This document shows positions 13,874 to 22,604 of a stretch of DNA of 32,277 nucleotides, piece by piece; positions within the stretch are counted from its first letter, which is position 1; every line of letters begins with the position of its first letter. The stretch spans positions 1 through 32,277 of the forward strand of contig NZ_JAPPUX010000010.1 in the NCBI RefSeq assembly GCF_026712185.1. The letters run 5' to 3'. The DNA is from Nocardioides pini. GTDB taxonomy: Bacteria; Actinomycetota; Actinomycetes; Propionibacteriales; Nocardioidaceae. The position numbers and the translations under genes are program-made. The notes below the pieces were generated by a model. That model worked only from the letters and a program-made list of their open reading frames with translations, had not been told where the DNA came from and did no database searches.

Positions 13874-16503
13874 GCACGCGGACGTCCACCCCGCTCGACA
13901 CGGTCTCGAGCCTCAAGGTGAAGCTCGGGCTGCTCGTCGTCGCCTCGGTGGTCGTCGCCGTGCTGCTCAGCCTCCTGGGGTCGGCGGCCAGCGTCTCGCC
14001 GCTGCTGGTCCTGCCGGTCAGCGTCGCGCTCGCGCTCGGCGTGACGCAGCTGCTGGCAGCCGGGATGGTGGCCCCGCTCCGGCGGATGACGGAGGTCTCG
14101 CGGGCGATGGCGCGCGGCGACTACACCGGGCGGGTGCGCACCTCGGCGACCGACGAGGTCGGCCAGCTCGCCGCGGCGTTCAACCGGATGGCGGAGGACC
14201 TCGCGACCGTCGACCGTGAGCGGCGTGACCTCATCGCCACGGTGTCGCACGAGCTGCGCACGCCGCTGACGGCCATGACCGCGATGCTCGAGAACCTGGC
14301 CGACGGCGTGGTGCCCGCCGACCCCGAGCACCTGGGCGCCGCGCTCGACGAGGCCGAGCGCCTGGCGCGGCTCGTCGACGACCTGCTGCAGCTGTCCCGG
14401 CTCGAGGCCGGGGTGGTGGAGCTCGACCGGGTGCCTGTCGGCCTGCGGTCGCTGGTCGAGGAGTCCGTCGCGCAGGTCGGCGCCGCCGGACGCACCGGCA
14501 GGTTCGACGTCACCGTGCCCGCGGACCTCGAGGTCGAGGCCGACCAGGATCGGCTGCGCCAGCTGCTCGTCAACGTCCTCGACAACGCCGGGCGACACGC
14601 ACCGTCCGGGACCGCCGTACGCGTCACGGCGGGCACGGGCGAAGGTACGGACGGAGGTCGCTGGTGGCTCGAGGTCGCCGACGACGGCGGCGGCGTCGCG
14701 CCGCAGGAGCGCGAGCGAGTCTTCGAACGGTTCGGGACCGACGGCGGTGGCGGGACCGGGCTCGGCCTCGCGGTCGCGCGCTGGGTCGCGCAGCTGCACG
14801 GCGGCACCCTGCGGTTCCTCGACCCCGAGTCGGGCCGCGGTGCCCGGCTGCGGCTCGACGTGCCGACCCGGCCGGAGCACCACGCGCCTGCAGCTGCCGC
14901 GGCGGCCACCCGCACGGCGCCTTCCGCGGGCGCGGCAGCGTCCGTCGCGGCACCGCCCGTCCCGGCCCCGGCCAGGCAGCCCGAGCTCGCGAACCTCTTC
15001 GGCAAGTTCTGGCCCGAGCCGAGCCTGCCTTCTGGCCTGCGCACCGTCGTCGCGTCAGCCGTCGCGGGACTGGTCGCCGGCATCGCCCTGTCGTTCACCG
15101 CGGTGGGCATCACCTGGACGCTCGTCGCCGTGACGTGCGGCGCCGCGGCGCTCCTGACCGCGCGCCGCCGTCGCGAGCCGTGGACGCTCGCGTGCGCCGG
15201 GCTCGCCCTCCTGCTCGTGCTGCCGATGACGCTCCTGGACGCCTGGTGGATCGCGATGCTCTGCCTCGTCGCGGCGGCGGCGGTGTTCCTGTGCGGGGTG
15301 ACCGGCGCGCGGACGCTTCCCGGCATCCTGCTCTCGGGGGCCTCGTGGCCGCTCGCGTCCGTGCGGGGCCTGCCGTGGTTCGGCCGGTCGCTGCGGATCG
15401 CCGGCTCGAGCTCCCGCACCCCGGCGTTCGTGCGCACGGCGTTCTGGTCGCTGCTCGGCCTCGGCGTCTTCGGCACGATCTTCGCCAGCGCCAACGAGGT
15501 CTTCGGGTCGTGGGTCGACGAGCTCGTGCCCAACCTGACCTTCAACGACCTCGTCGGCCGGGCCTTCCTCGCCTGCTTCGTCTTCGCTGCCACGCTCGGC
15601 GCGGCGTACCTCGCCCTCAACCCCTCAGACGTCGAGACGATGGGCGACCGGCGACCCACGCCCCTGGCGAACCGGTTCGAGTGGCTGGTCCCGGTGCTGG
15701 TGGTCGACGCCGTCTTCATCGCCTTCATCGCCGCCCAGGCCCGCGCGCTCGTCGGCGGCCGCGACTACATCGAGGAGAACACCTCCGCACTGACCTACGC
15801 CGACTACGTCCACCAGGGCTTCGGCCAGCTCACCCTCGCGACGGCGTTGACCGTGCTCGTGGTGTGGCTCGCCGCCCGACGCGCCGGCCGCGGCGCGGAG
15901 GACCGGCGCTGGCTGCTCGGCTCGCTCGGCCTGCTCTGCGGGCTCACGCTGGTCGTCGTGGCGTCGGCCCTGCGCGGGATGGCGGTCTACCAGGACGCCT
16001 ACGGCTTCACGACCCTGCGCCTGTTCGTCGACGTCTTCGAGGGCTGGCTGGGCTTCGTGGTCCTCGCGATCATGGTGGCCGGGCTGCTCGGGCGCGCCCG
16101 CTGGCTGCCCCGGGTCGCCCTCGTCTCCGGGGCCGTGGCCCTCCTCGGGCTGGCGGCGGTCAACCCCGACGCCTGGGTGGCCGAGCAGAACCTCGACCGC
16201 TTCGAGGCCACCGGCGACGTCGACCTGCGCTACCTGGAGACCCTCTCGGCCGACGCGGTGCCCGCCATCGCGGACCGGCTCCCGCGCGAGGTGGCCCGCT
16301 GCGTGCTGCGGTACATGCCGTACGACGAGATGCGCGCGGAGGCCCTCGACGACCCGCGCGCGTGGAACCTCGGCCGGAGCCGCGCCGAGGGCCCGCTCAC
16401 CGACCTCGGCCTGCTGCCGGCCGACCAGCCCACGCCGTCCGGCGCCGGGACGGCTGGTCCGGGTGACGAGTGCGCTGCCGTCTGGGCGGCGTACGAGGAG
16501 TAG
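13870..16503 (+). CDS. sensor histidine kinase fused to a polytopic DUF4153/DUF4173-type membrane domain
   Basis: The 877-residue protein joins two modules. Residues 1-335 are a compact kinase: two membrane helices (about 17-37 and 43-66) with almost no loop between them, a HAMP region (about 66-115), H127 in VSHELRTPLTA, N-box NVLDNAGRHA, G1 DDGGGV and G2 GTGLGLAV. A Pro/Ala-rich linker spans about 336-372. Residues about 390-800 hold around ten hydrophobic helices, with a TYADYVHQGFGQL motif near 643-655. A soluble tail follows, containing RYLETLSADAVPAIADRL. These marks resemble the DUF4153/DUF4173 membrane families; I cannot choose between them. The reading is continuous with no frameshift. 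The kinase has no outer sensor domain, so the second module may be the sensor. The gene is coupled to the regulator by GTGA. Confidence 0.85.
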   Translation: MSTRTSTPLDTVSSLKVKLGLLVVASVVVAVLLSLLGSAASVSPLLVLPVSVALALGVTQLLAAGMVAPLRRMTEVSRAMARGDYTGRVRTSATDEVGQLAAAFNRMAEDLATVDRERRDLIATVSHELRTPLTAMTAMLENLADGVVPADPEHLGAALDEAERLARLVDDLLQLSRLEAGVVELDRVPVGLRSLVEESVAQVGAAGRTGRFDVTVPADLEVEADQDRLRQLLVNVLDNAGRHAPSGTAVRVTAGTGEGTDGGRWWLEVADDGGGVAPQERERVFERFGTDGGGGTGLGLAVARWVAQLHGGTLRFLDPESGRGARLRLDVPTRPEHHAPAAAAAATRTAPSAGAAASVAAPPVPAPARQPELANLFGKFWPEPSLPSGLRTVVASAVAGLVAGIALSFTAVGITWTLVAVTCGAAALLTARRRREPWTLACAGLALLLVLPMTLLDAWWIAMLCLVAAAAVFLCGVTGARTLPGILLSGASWPLASVRGLPWFGRSLRIAGSSSRTPAFVRTAFWSLLGLGVFGTIFASANEVFGSWVDELVPNLTFNDLVGRAFLACFVFAATLGAAYLALNPSDVETMGDRRPTPLANRFEWLVPVLVVDAVFIAFIAAQARALVGGRDYIEENTSALTYADYVHQGFGQLTLATALTVLVVWLAARRAGRGAEDRRWLLGSLGLLCGLTLVVVASALRGMAVYQDAYGFTTLRLFVDVFEGWLGFVVLAIMVAGLLGRARWLPRVALVSGAVALLGLAAVNPDAWVAEQNLDRFEATGDVDLRYLETLSADAVPAIADRLPREVARCVLRYMPYDEMRAEALDDPRAWNLGRSRAEGPLTDLGLLPADQPTPSGAGTAGPGDECAAVWAAYEE

Positions 16504-16506
16504 CAT
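16501..16506 (+). promoter_or_regulatory. possible -10 element (TAGCAT) upstream of pheS leader
   Basis: TAGCAT overlaps the kinase stop codon and ends 7 nt before a GTG at 16514. This matches the leaderless arrangement seen elsewhere in the window. Confidence 0.4.
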
Positions 16507-16513
16507 CGCGGCC

Positions 16514-16567
16514 GTGGACACGAGCCTGCGATTTCTCAGCCCCGGACCTGGTCCGTCGGGCAGCTGA
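16514..16567 (+). CDS. possible pheS leader peptide (17 residues)
   Basis: The frame GTG to TGA encodes MDTSLRFLSPGPGPSGS. The phenylalanine at position 7 uses TTT, which is rare in this window, where TTC is used almost throughout. It is followed by proline and glycine codons. The frame covers the left arm of a long stem in the pheST leader. By its position it could be an attenuation peptide like pheM of Escherichia coli, though it has only one Phe codon where pheM is Phe-rich. Low confidence that it is translated. Confidence 0.3.
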   Translation: MDTSLRFLSPGPGPSGS

Positions 16568-16600
16568 CGTCACCGGGTCCGGGGAGTCCCCGTCCGACCC
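16540..16600 (+). promoter_or_regulatory. mutually exclusive hairpins in the pheS leader
   Basis: Stem A pairs 16540-16552 (CCCCGGACCTGGT) with 16572-16584 (ACCGGGTCCGGGG), 13 bp with one U-G pair. Stem B pairs 16575-16584 (GGGTCCGGGG) with 16588-16600 (CCCCG, a 3-nt bulge, GACCC) around an AGT loop. The two share 16575-16584, so only one can form. There is no U-run after stem B. The layout resembles an attenuator. Confidence 0.45.
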
Positions 16601-16658
16601 GACGCTCACCCACTTCTAGAATCTGCGGCGAACTGCTGTCGCCGCGCGAAAGGGAGCC

Positions 16659-17756
16659 ATGTCCGGCCCCAACACCGACTACGACCCCGTCGAAGTGACC
16701 CCGCTCAAGGCCGACCAGGTCGAGGCGATGCGTGAGGCGGCGCTCGCCGCGATCGCAGACGCCGCCGACCTCGACGCCCTGAAGCAGGTCCGGCTCGACC
16801 ACGCCGGCGACCGCTCGCCCCTCGCCCTGGCCAACCGCGAGATCGGGGCCCTGCCGCCCCAGGCGCGCAAGGAGGCCGGCCAGCGCGTCGGCCAGGCCCG
16901 CGGTGCCGTCAACCAGGCGCTCGCCGCCCGCCAGGCCGTCCTCGAGGCCGAGCACGAGGAGCGCATGCTGGCCGAGGAGACCGTCGACGTCTCCCTGCCG
17001 ACGACCCGCCGCCGCCGCGGCGGCCGGCACCCGCTGACCCTGCAGTCCGAGCTCATCGCCGACCTCTTCGTGGCCATGGGCTACGAGGTGGCCGAGGGCC
17101 CGGTCGTCGAGGCCGAGTGGCTCAACTTCGACGCGCTCAACCTCGGGCCCGACCACCCCGCGCGCACGATGCAGGACACCTTCTGGACCGAGCCGGCCGA
17201 CGACCACGTCGTGCTGCGCACCCAGACCTCACCGGTCCAGGCGCGCACGATGCTGACCCGGAAGCCGCCCATCTACGTCGTCTGCCCCGGCCGGGTGTTC
17301 CGCACCGACGAGTACGACGCCACGCACTCGCCGATGTTCCACCAGGTCGAGGGCCTCGTGGTCGACGAGGGCATCACCATGGCGCACCTCAAGGGCACGC
17401 TCGACCACTTCGCGTCCCAGCTGTTCGGTGACGGGATCACCACGCGGTTCCGGCCGTCCTACTTCCCCTTCACCGAGCCGTCGGCCGAGGTCGACGTCCT
17501 GTGCTTCGTCTGCCGCAACGTCGAGCCGCAGTCGTGCCGCACCTGTCGCGGCGAGGGCTGGATCGAGTGGGGCGGATGCGGCGTGGTCAACCCGCGCGTG
17601 CTCGTCGCCTGCGGCGTCGATCCCGAGGTCTACAGCGGCTTCGCCTTCGGCATGGGCATCGACCGGTCGTTCATGTTCCGCCACGACCTGGAGGACCTGC
17701 GTCCGCTCTTCGAGGGCGACGTCCGGTTCAGCAGCGCGTTCGGCACCGAGATCTGA
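16659..17756 (+). CDS. pheS: phenylalanine--tRNA ligase alpha subunit
   Basis: PheS carries the catalytic site of the alpha2-beta2 enzyme that charges tRNA-Phe. The 365-residue protein has an N-terminal coiled coil (about 20-110), the HPLTLQSELIADLF start of the catalytic core, motif 2 (YVVCPGRVFRTDEYDATHSPMF) and motif 3 (FAFGMGIDRSFMFR). Four cysteines, C282, C285, C293 and C296, in CFVC and CRTC, look like a small zinc knuckle; this insertion is usual in actinobacterial PheS as far as I recall. The ATG follows AAAGGGAG. pheT follows 17 nt later in the same operon. Confidence 0.97.
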   Translation: MSGPNTDYDPVEVTPLKADQVEAMREAALAAIADAADLDALKQVRLDHAGDRSPLALANREIGALPPQARKEAGQRVGQARGAVNQALAARQAVLEAEHEERMLAEETVDVSLPTTRRRRGGRHPLTLQSELIADLFVAMGYEVAEGPVVEAEWLNFDALNLGPDHPARTMQDTFWTEPADDHVVLRTQTSPVQARTMLTRKPPIYVVCPGRVFRTDEYDATHSPMFHQVEGLVVDEGITMAHLKGTLDHFASQLFGDGITTRFRPSYFPFTEPSAEVDVLCFVCRNVEPQSCRTCRGEGWIEWGGCGVVNPRVLVACGVDPEVYSGFAFGMGIDRSFMFRHDLEDLRPLFEGDVRFSSAFGTEI

Positions 17757-17773
17757 GAGGGGAGGACCAAACG

Positions 17774-20260
17774 ATGAAGGCACCCCTGTCCTGGATCCTG
17801 GACCTCGTCGACGTACCCGCCGGCACCACCACCGAGGAGATCACCGATCGGCTCACGCTGACCGGGCTCAAGCTCGAGGCGATCGTCAGCCCGGGCCGCG
17901 AGATCACCGGCCCGCTGGTGATCGGCCGCGTCCTCACGATGGAGCCGGAGCCGCAGAAGAACGGCAAGACCATCAACTGGTGCACCGTCGACGTCGGTGA
18001 CGCCAACGGCACCGGCGAGCCCCAGGGCATCGTCTGCGGTGCCCACAACTTTGCGCCCGGCGACCTCGTCGTCACCGTGCTCCCCGGCGGTGTGCTCCCG
18101 GGCGGCTTCGAGATCGGCGCCCGCAAGACCTACGGGCACCTGTCCGCCGGCATGATCTGCTCGGCCCGCGAGCTCGGCCTCGGCGAGGACCACGACGGCA
18201 TCATCGTGCTCCCGCCCGACGCCGGCGAGCCCGGCCAGGACGCGCGTCCCGTGCTCGGCCTCGACGAGGAGACGATCGAGTTCGAGGTCAACCCCGACCG
18301 CGCCTACGCGCTGTCCCTGCGCGGCATCGCCCGCGAGGTGCTCGTCTCCGTGGAGGGCGCGAGCGGCTTCCGCGACCCGGCGGTCCGCGACACCCCTGCG
18401 GCCAACGACCAGGGCCACCCCGTGGTCGTCGAGGACGCCGAGGGCTGCCCGGTGTTCGTCGCGCGGAGGGTCGACGGCTTCGACCCCGCCGCACCGACGC
18501 CGGACTTCATGGTCCAGCGCATCACGGCCGCGGGGATGCGACCCATCTCGCTGGCGGTGGACGTCACCAACTACGTGATGCTGGAGACCGGCCGGCCGAT
18601 CCACGGCTACGACGCCGACCGGCTGCGGGGCGCGATCGTCGTACGCCGGGCGCGGGAGGGCGAGAAGCTCACCACCCTCGACGGGACGGCCCGCACCCTC
18701 GACCCGGGCGACCTCGTGGTCACCGACGACTCCGGCATCATCGGGCTCGGCGGAGTGATGGGCGGGGAGACCACCGAGATCTCCGACACCACCACGTCGG
18801 TCCTCGTCGAGGCGGCCCACTGGGACGCCGTGTCGATGTTCCGCACCGGGCGCCGCCACAAGATCACCTCCGAGGCCGGCAAGCGCAACGAGCGCGGCGT
18901 CGACCCCACGATCTGCGAGGCGGCCGCCGACCGCGTCGTCGAGCTCCTCGTCGAGCACGGCGGCGGCACGGCCCACCCGGGCGTCACCGTCGTCGGCACC
19001 CCTCCGGCGATGCCGGTCGTCGAGGTCGCGGGCGACCTCGCCGCCCGCGTGTCCGGGATGTCGATCACCGAGGAGCAGTCGGTCGAGTGCCTGCGCGCCG
19101 TCGGCTGCGAGGTCAGCGGCTCCGGCATCCTGTCGGTCACCCCGCCCCCGTGGCGCCCCGACCTCACCGACGCCCAGGACTTCTCCGAGGAGGTCATCCG
19201 GCTCGTCGGCTACGACAAGGTGCCGTCGGTCCTGCCGACGCCGCCGTCGGGTCGTGGCCTGACCCGCGCGCAGCAGCTGCGACGCCGGGTCGGACGCACG
19301 CTCGCCGGCGAGGGCTACGTGGAGGTGGTGACCTTCCCGTTCGTCGGTGAGGCCGACCTCGACGCGCTGGGCCTGCCGGCAGACGACCCGCGCCGCGACC
19401 TGCTGCGGCTGTCCAACCCGCTCAACGCCGAAGCGGCCTTCATGACCTCGACCCTCCTGCCCGGCCTGCTGCGCACGGCCGGCAAGAACGTCGGGCACGG
19501 CACGACCGACGTCGCGATCTTCGAGACCGCCACCGTCACGCTGCCGCACCACGCCGGACCGGCGCCGATCCTGCCGGTCGACCGCCGCCCGAGCGAGGCG
19601 GAGCTCGAGGCCCTCGACGCGGCCCTGCCGGCCCAACCGCTCCACCTCGCGCTCGTCGGCACGGGTGACGCGGTGTCCGGCGGCTGGTGGGGCGAGGCGC
19701 GGCCGGTCTCGTGGGCCGACGCCGTCGAGGCGGTGCGCGCCGTCGCGGCCGCGCTGGGTCTCGAGGTCAGCGCCTCCGCCGTCGAGCTCGCGCCGTGGCA
19801 CCCGGGCCGCTGCGCCGAGCTCTCGGTCGACGGCGAGGTCGTCGGCCACGCCGGCGAGGTGCACCCCACGGTGTGCCAGGCGTTCGGCCTGCCGAAGCGG
19901 ACCGTCGCCGCGGAGGTCGACCTCGACCTGCTGATCGCGCGGGCGGTGCACCTGCGGTCGGCGCCGACCTTCTCGTCGTACCCGGTCGCCAAGGAGGACG
20001 TCGCGCTGGTCGTCGACGCCACGGTCCCGGCCGCCGACGTCGAGGCCGCGCTGCGCGAGGGTGCCGGTGAGCTGCTCGAGTCGATCCGGCTCTTCGACGT
20101 CTACACCGGCGACCAGGTCGGCGAGGGCAGGAAGTCCCTCGCCTACGCCCTGCGCTTCCGCGCGCTCGACCGGACCCTGAAGGAGGGCGAGGCGGCAGCG
20201 GCCCGCGACGCCGCCGTCGCCCTCGCCGCCGAGCGCACCGGGGCCGTCCAGCGCGCCTGA
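17774..20260 (+). CDS. pheT: phenylalanine--tRNA ligase beta subunit
   Basis: PheT forms the structural and editing half of the phenylalanyl-tRNA synthetase. The 828-residue product has the MKAPLSWILDLVD start, a tRNA-binding OB-fold (about 40-150, with GIVCGAHNF and CSARELGLGEDHDGI), the B3/B4 editing region (VNPDRAYALSLRGIAREV), the B5 domain, the catalytic-like core and a C-terminal anticodon-binding domain (SSYPVAKEDVALVVDATV through ALRFRALDRTLKEGE). The ATG follows GGGGAGG. Length and order are standard. A strong hairpin follows the stop by about 20 nt. Confidence 0.97.
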   Translation: MKAPLSWILDLVDVPAGTTTEEITDRLTLTGLKLEAIVSPGREITGPLVIGRVLTMEPEPQKNGKTINWCTVDVGDANGTGEPQGIVCGAHNFAPGDLVVTVLPGGVLPGGFEIGARKTYGHLSAGMICSARELGLGEDHDGIIVLPPDAGEPGQDARPVLGLDEETIEFEVNPDRAYALSLRGIAREVLVSVEGASGFRDPAVRDTPAANDQGHPVVVEDAEGCPVFVARRVDGFDPAAPTPDFMVQRITAAGMRPISLAVDVTNYVMLETGRPIHGYDADRLRGAIVVRRAREGEKLTTLDGTARTLDPGDLVVTDDSGIIGLGGVMGGETTEISDTTTSVLVEAAHWDAVSMFRTGRRHKITSEAGKRNERGVDPTICEAAADRVVELLVEHGGGTAHPGVTVVGTPPAMPVVEVAGDLAARVSGMSITEEQSVECLRAVGCEVSGSGILSVTPPPWRPDLTDAQDFSEEVIRLVGYDKVPSVLPTPPSGRGLTRAQQLRRRVGRTLAGEGYVEVVTFPFVGEADLDALGLPADDPRRDLLRLSNPLNAEAAFMTSTLLPGLLRTAGKNVGHGTTDVAIFETATVTLPHHAGPAPILPVDRRPSEAELEALDAALPAQPLHLALVGTGDAVSGGWWGEARPVSWADAVEAVRAVAAALGLEVSASAVELAPWHPGRCAELSVDGEVVGHAGEVHPTVCQAFGLPKRTVAAEVDLDLLIARAVHLRSAPTFSSYPVAKEDVALVVDATVPAADVEAALREGAGELLESIRLFDVYTGDQVGEGRKSLAYALRFRALDRTLKEGEAAAARDAAVALAAERTGAVQRA

Positions 20261-20281
20261 GCCGCGCCCCGTCCGACGCCG

Positions 20282-20318
20282 ACTGGCCCTTGAGTCTCCA
20301 GGAGACTCAAGGGCCAGT
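20282..20318. terminator. strong bidirectional hairpin terminator after pheT
   Basis: ACTGGCCCTTGAGTCTCC (20282-20299) and GGAGACTCAAGGGCCAGT (20301-20318) are perfect complements, giving a stem of about 16 bp with a CCAGG loop. There is no T-run, as is common for actinobacterial terminators. It lies between the converging pheT and RTX-like genes and could stop both. Confidence 0.85.
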
Positions 20319-20335
20319 GCGCGTGCTGCTGCAGG

Positions 20336-21712
20336 TCAGCGGCGCTCGCAGGAGCGACGGACCTCCGCCACGCAGCCGTCCCGACCCTTCTGGCCGTCCG
20401 CCCGGTCCCGCCCGGTCCCGCCCAGCAACGTGTCGTCGTCCTTGCCGCCGAACAGGCGGTCCCGGCCGGCACCACCGAGCACGACGTCGTCGCCGCCGTT
20501 GCCGCGGACCAGGTCGTGACCCGGTCCGCCGACGAGCCGGTCGGCGAGGTGTCCGCCGCGGAGCTCGTCGTCCCCGCCCCCGCCCCGGACCACCGCGGGA
20601 CGCGGGTTGCGGCCGGCGCCGCCCGACCCGATGGTCGTCAGGACGTCGGCGCCACCGCGACCGTCGAGACGGATCCGCGTGCGACCGCCGACCTTGATGA
20701 CGTCGGGGCCGTTGCTCCCGACCACGTCGAGCTCGTCGGCGAGCACGACGGACTTCTCCCACACGTCGATCGTCGAGGAGTAGGTGACGGTCCCACGACG
20801 ACGGACCTCGCAGTCGTACGTCGAGCCCAGGCGGACCTCCGCGACCGCACACCAGCCGCCACCGTGAAGCATGTCGCGCCCCGGCCCGCCGATCATGGAC
20901 CCGCCGGCGGAGTCCGAGAGGTCGAGGCGGTCGTCACCGCCGGCCAGGTCGACGTCCAGGCGCCGGTCCGGGTCGGAGGGGACGCTGCTGCTGCCGTCGT
21001 CGGTGCTGACCTCGGGCCAGTAGGTCACGCGCTCGTCGGCGTCGGTGCCGGTGAAGGTCGTCCGAAGGTTCGGGAACGTCAGCTCGTAGTCCCCCACGGC
21101 GCCCGACCACCTCAGTACCGCGGACCCCCCGGCGGTCACGGTCCCGCTCGGGGCGTCGATCGCGACGTCGCCCACCCAGCCCTCCACCAGGCTCAGGCGG
21201 TTGTCGCCGGCTCCGAGGTCCAGGGAGCCACCGACCTGCTGCCCGGCCCACTCGACCCGGTCGTCGCCCGTGCCGGTGGCGACCACGTCGGGATTGGCGG
21301 CGCCCAGCGCCTCCGAGCCGGTGGCCACGTAGTCGTTGCCGTCACCGGAGTCGATCACGTCGCGCTCCATGTCTGTGGTGTCCCCGCTGAGCAGGACGGT
21401 CACGTCGCGGCGGCCGGAGGTCGTCTCGTTGTGGACCACGTCGTCTCCGGGACCGGTGTCGAGGTACAGGTACCGCCTCACGGGGTCGTCAGCGGTCAGT
21501 CGGATGCACACGACGTCGTTGCCGGCACCGGTGCTCACGGACTTCTGTCCCGGCCCGACGACCATCACGTCGTCGCCGTCCGTGCCGGTGTCACCCTGAG
21601 TGGTCACCGCCCTGCCCTGGCAGGTGGCCGGTTCCGCTCCGGCCGGCGCCGCCGGGACCAGGGCGGCGAGCGTGAGGGTGGACAGGACGGCGGCGACAGA
21701 CCGGTAGTACAT
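20336..21712 (-). CDS. secreted RTX-like calcium-binding repeat protein
   Basis: The 458-residue protein has a signal peptide: MYYR, a hydrophobic stretch to about residue 22, and an AGA/E cleavage site after A26. The mature part has many aspartate/glycine segments such as TGAGNDVVC, TGPGDDVVHNE and DSGDGNDYVATGS. A C-terminal run of RTX-type nonapeptides follows (GGPGHDLVRG, NGGDDVVLG, GGAGRDRLFG, GGKDDDTLLG, GGTGRDRADG). Such repeats bind calcium in a beta-roll. Several cysteines, including a pair near the C-terminus, may form disulfides. No enzyme domain is recognisable; a surface or secreted calcium-stabilised role is inference. The ATG follows GGAGG by 8 nt. Confidence 0.85.
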   Translation of the reverse strand: MYYRSVAAVLSTLTLAALVPAAPAGAEPATCQGRAVTTQGDTGTDGDDVMVVGPGQKSVSTGAGNDVVCIRLTADDPVRRYLYLDTGPGDDVVHNETTSGRRDVTVLLSGDTTDMERDVIDSGDGNDYVATGSEALGAANPDVVATGTGDDRVEWAGQQVGGSLDLGAGDNRLSLVEGWVGDVAIDAPSGTVTAGGSAVLRWSGAVGDYELTFPNLRTTFTGTDADERVTYWPEVSTDDGSSSVPSDPDRRLDVDLAGGDDRLDLSDSAGGSMIGGPGRDMLHGGGWCAVAEVRLGSTYDCEVRRRGTVTYSSTIDVWEKSVVLADELDVVGSNGPDVIKVGGRTRIRLDGRGGADVLTTIGSGGAGRNPRPAVVRGGGGDDELRGGHLADRLVGGPGHDLVRGNGGDDVVLGGAGRDRLFGGKDDDTLLGGTGRDRADGQKGRDGCVAEVRRSCERR

Positions 21713-21782
21713 GCGATGACCTCCGAGACGAGCATGGTGCGTACGCCTCGGGAGACGCACCGGCGGCCGCCTTGGTTGCCGG

Positions 21783-22598
21783 TCAGTTGATCGGGGACTC
21801 CACGATCGCGGTGAACCGCTCCAGCACGTCCCGGTCACCGGCGGCCGAGACCTCGTCGTCGCCGCCGCGGTTCCACAACCACAGGTCGAGCGCCGCGGCC
21901 GGACCGTCGACCACGACGTCGGGCTCGGTGTGGGCGTCCTCCGGTGCGGGCACGACGTGGAAGTCCTCCTCGTCGGCATAGGTGGTGCCGCTGTCCGGGT
22001 CGGTGCCCGAGAACACTCCGAACTGCAGCCAGAACGACTCCCCGGTGTCGGTGACGTCGACGCGCACCGTGCCCTCGCCGGCCTCCCACGAGCCCCACGG
22101 CGGCATGCCGCCGTACATCACGTCGAGGCACTCGTGCACGCCGTCGGCGGCCAGCCGCGGGTCGAGCTCGGTCGTGGCACGGGCCGCCTGCTCGGCGTCG
22201 ACGCGGTGCACCAGCGCCTCGTGCGCCTGCCGCCGCAGGATGAACCCGACGGTGTGGTCGTCGGACCAGTTCCAGGCCTCCTCCCGCGGGTCGGCGCCGT
22301 CCAGCGCCGCGACCAGGCCGGCGGACCACTCGTCGTAGGTGCGCAGGAGGTCGTCGTACGCCTCGGGGCGTGGCGGGTCGATCTCCTCGGGGCGCTCGGG
22401 CCTGGCCGTCAGCACCTCGGCCCACCACCGTTGCACCGTGGCGAGGTGCCACAGCAGGTCGGCGGCGTCCCAGTCGGGACAGGCCGGGACGCGGGCAGCC
22501 GGGTCGCAGTCGGCCAGCACGTCGCGGAAACGGGCGGACTCGGTGCGCAGGTGGTCGAGGTAGACGTCGGGGGACAAGCGCGTCGGGAGTGAGGTCAC
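21783..22598 (-). CDS. maleylpyruvate isomerase family mycothiol-dependent protein
   Basis: The 271-residue protein has an N-terminal DinB-like metal-binding domain (about 10-150) and an MDMPI C-terminal domain (about 170-265). The N-domain has ACPDWDAADLLWHLATVQRWW with H51, and QAHEALVHRVDAEQA with E127 and H131. This spacing fits the H/E/H zinc ligands of mycothiol-dependent maleylpyruvate isomerase. The substrate may differ, since many paralogues act in other thiol transfers. The GTG at 22598 lies 6 nt from a TACGGT element, so the mRNA is probably leaderless. It diverges from argC and shares the 92-bp intergenic region. Confidence 0.85.
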   Translation of the reverse strand: MTSLPTRLSPDVYLDHLRTESARFRDVLADCDPAARVPACPDWDAADLLWHLATVQRWWAEVLTARPERPEEIDPPRPEAYDDLLRTYDEWSAGLVAALDGADPREEAWNWSDDHTVGFILRRQAHEALVHRVDAEQAARATTELDPRLAADGVHECLDVMYGGMPPWGSWEAGEGTVRVDVTDTGESFWLQFGVFSGTDPDSGTTYADEEDFHVVPAPEDAHTEPDVVVDGPAAALDLWLWNRGGDDEVSAAGDRDVLERFTAIVESPIN

Positions 22599-22604
22599 CC
22601 GTGC

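Noticed and set aside
16504..16658. T-box riboswitch before pheS
   Set aside because: No recognisable T-box consensus or specifier-loop layout was seen, and the leader is too short.
21713..21782. tRNA or small RNA gene between the RTX-like and isomerase-like genes
   Set aside because: Only a 6-bp hairpin (GTGCGT/ACGCAC) is present; no cloverleaf or conserved RNA motif.
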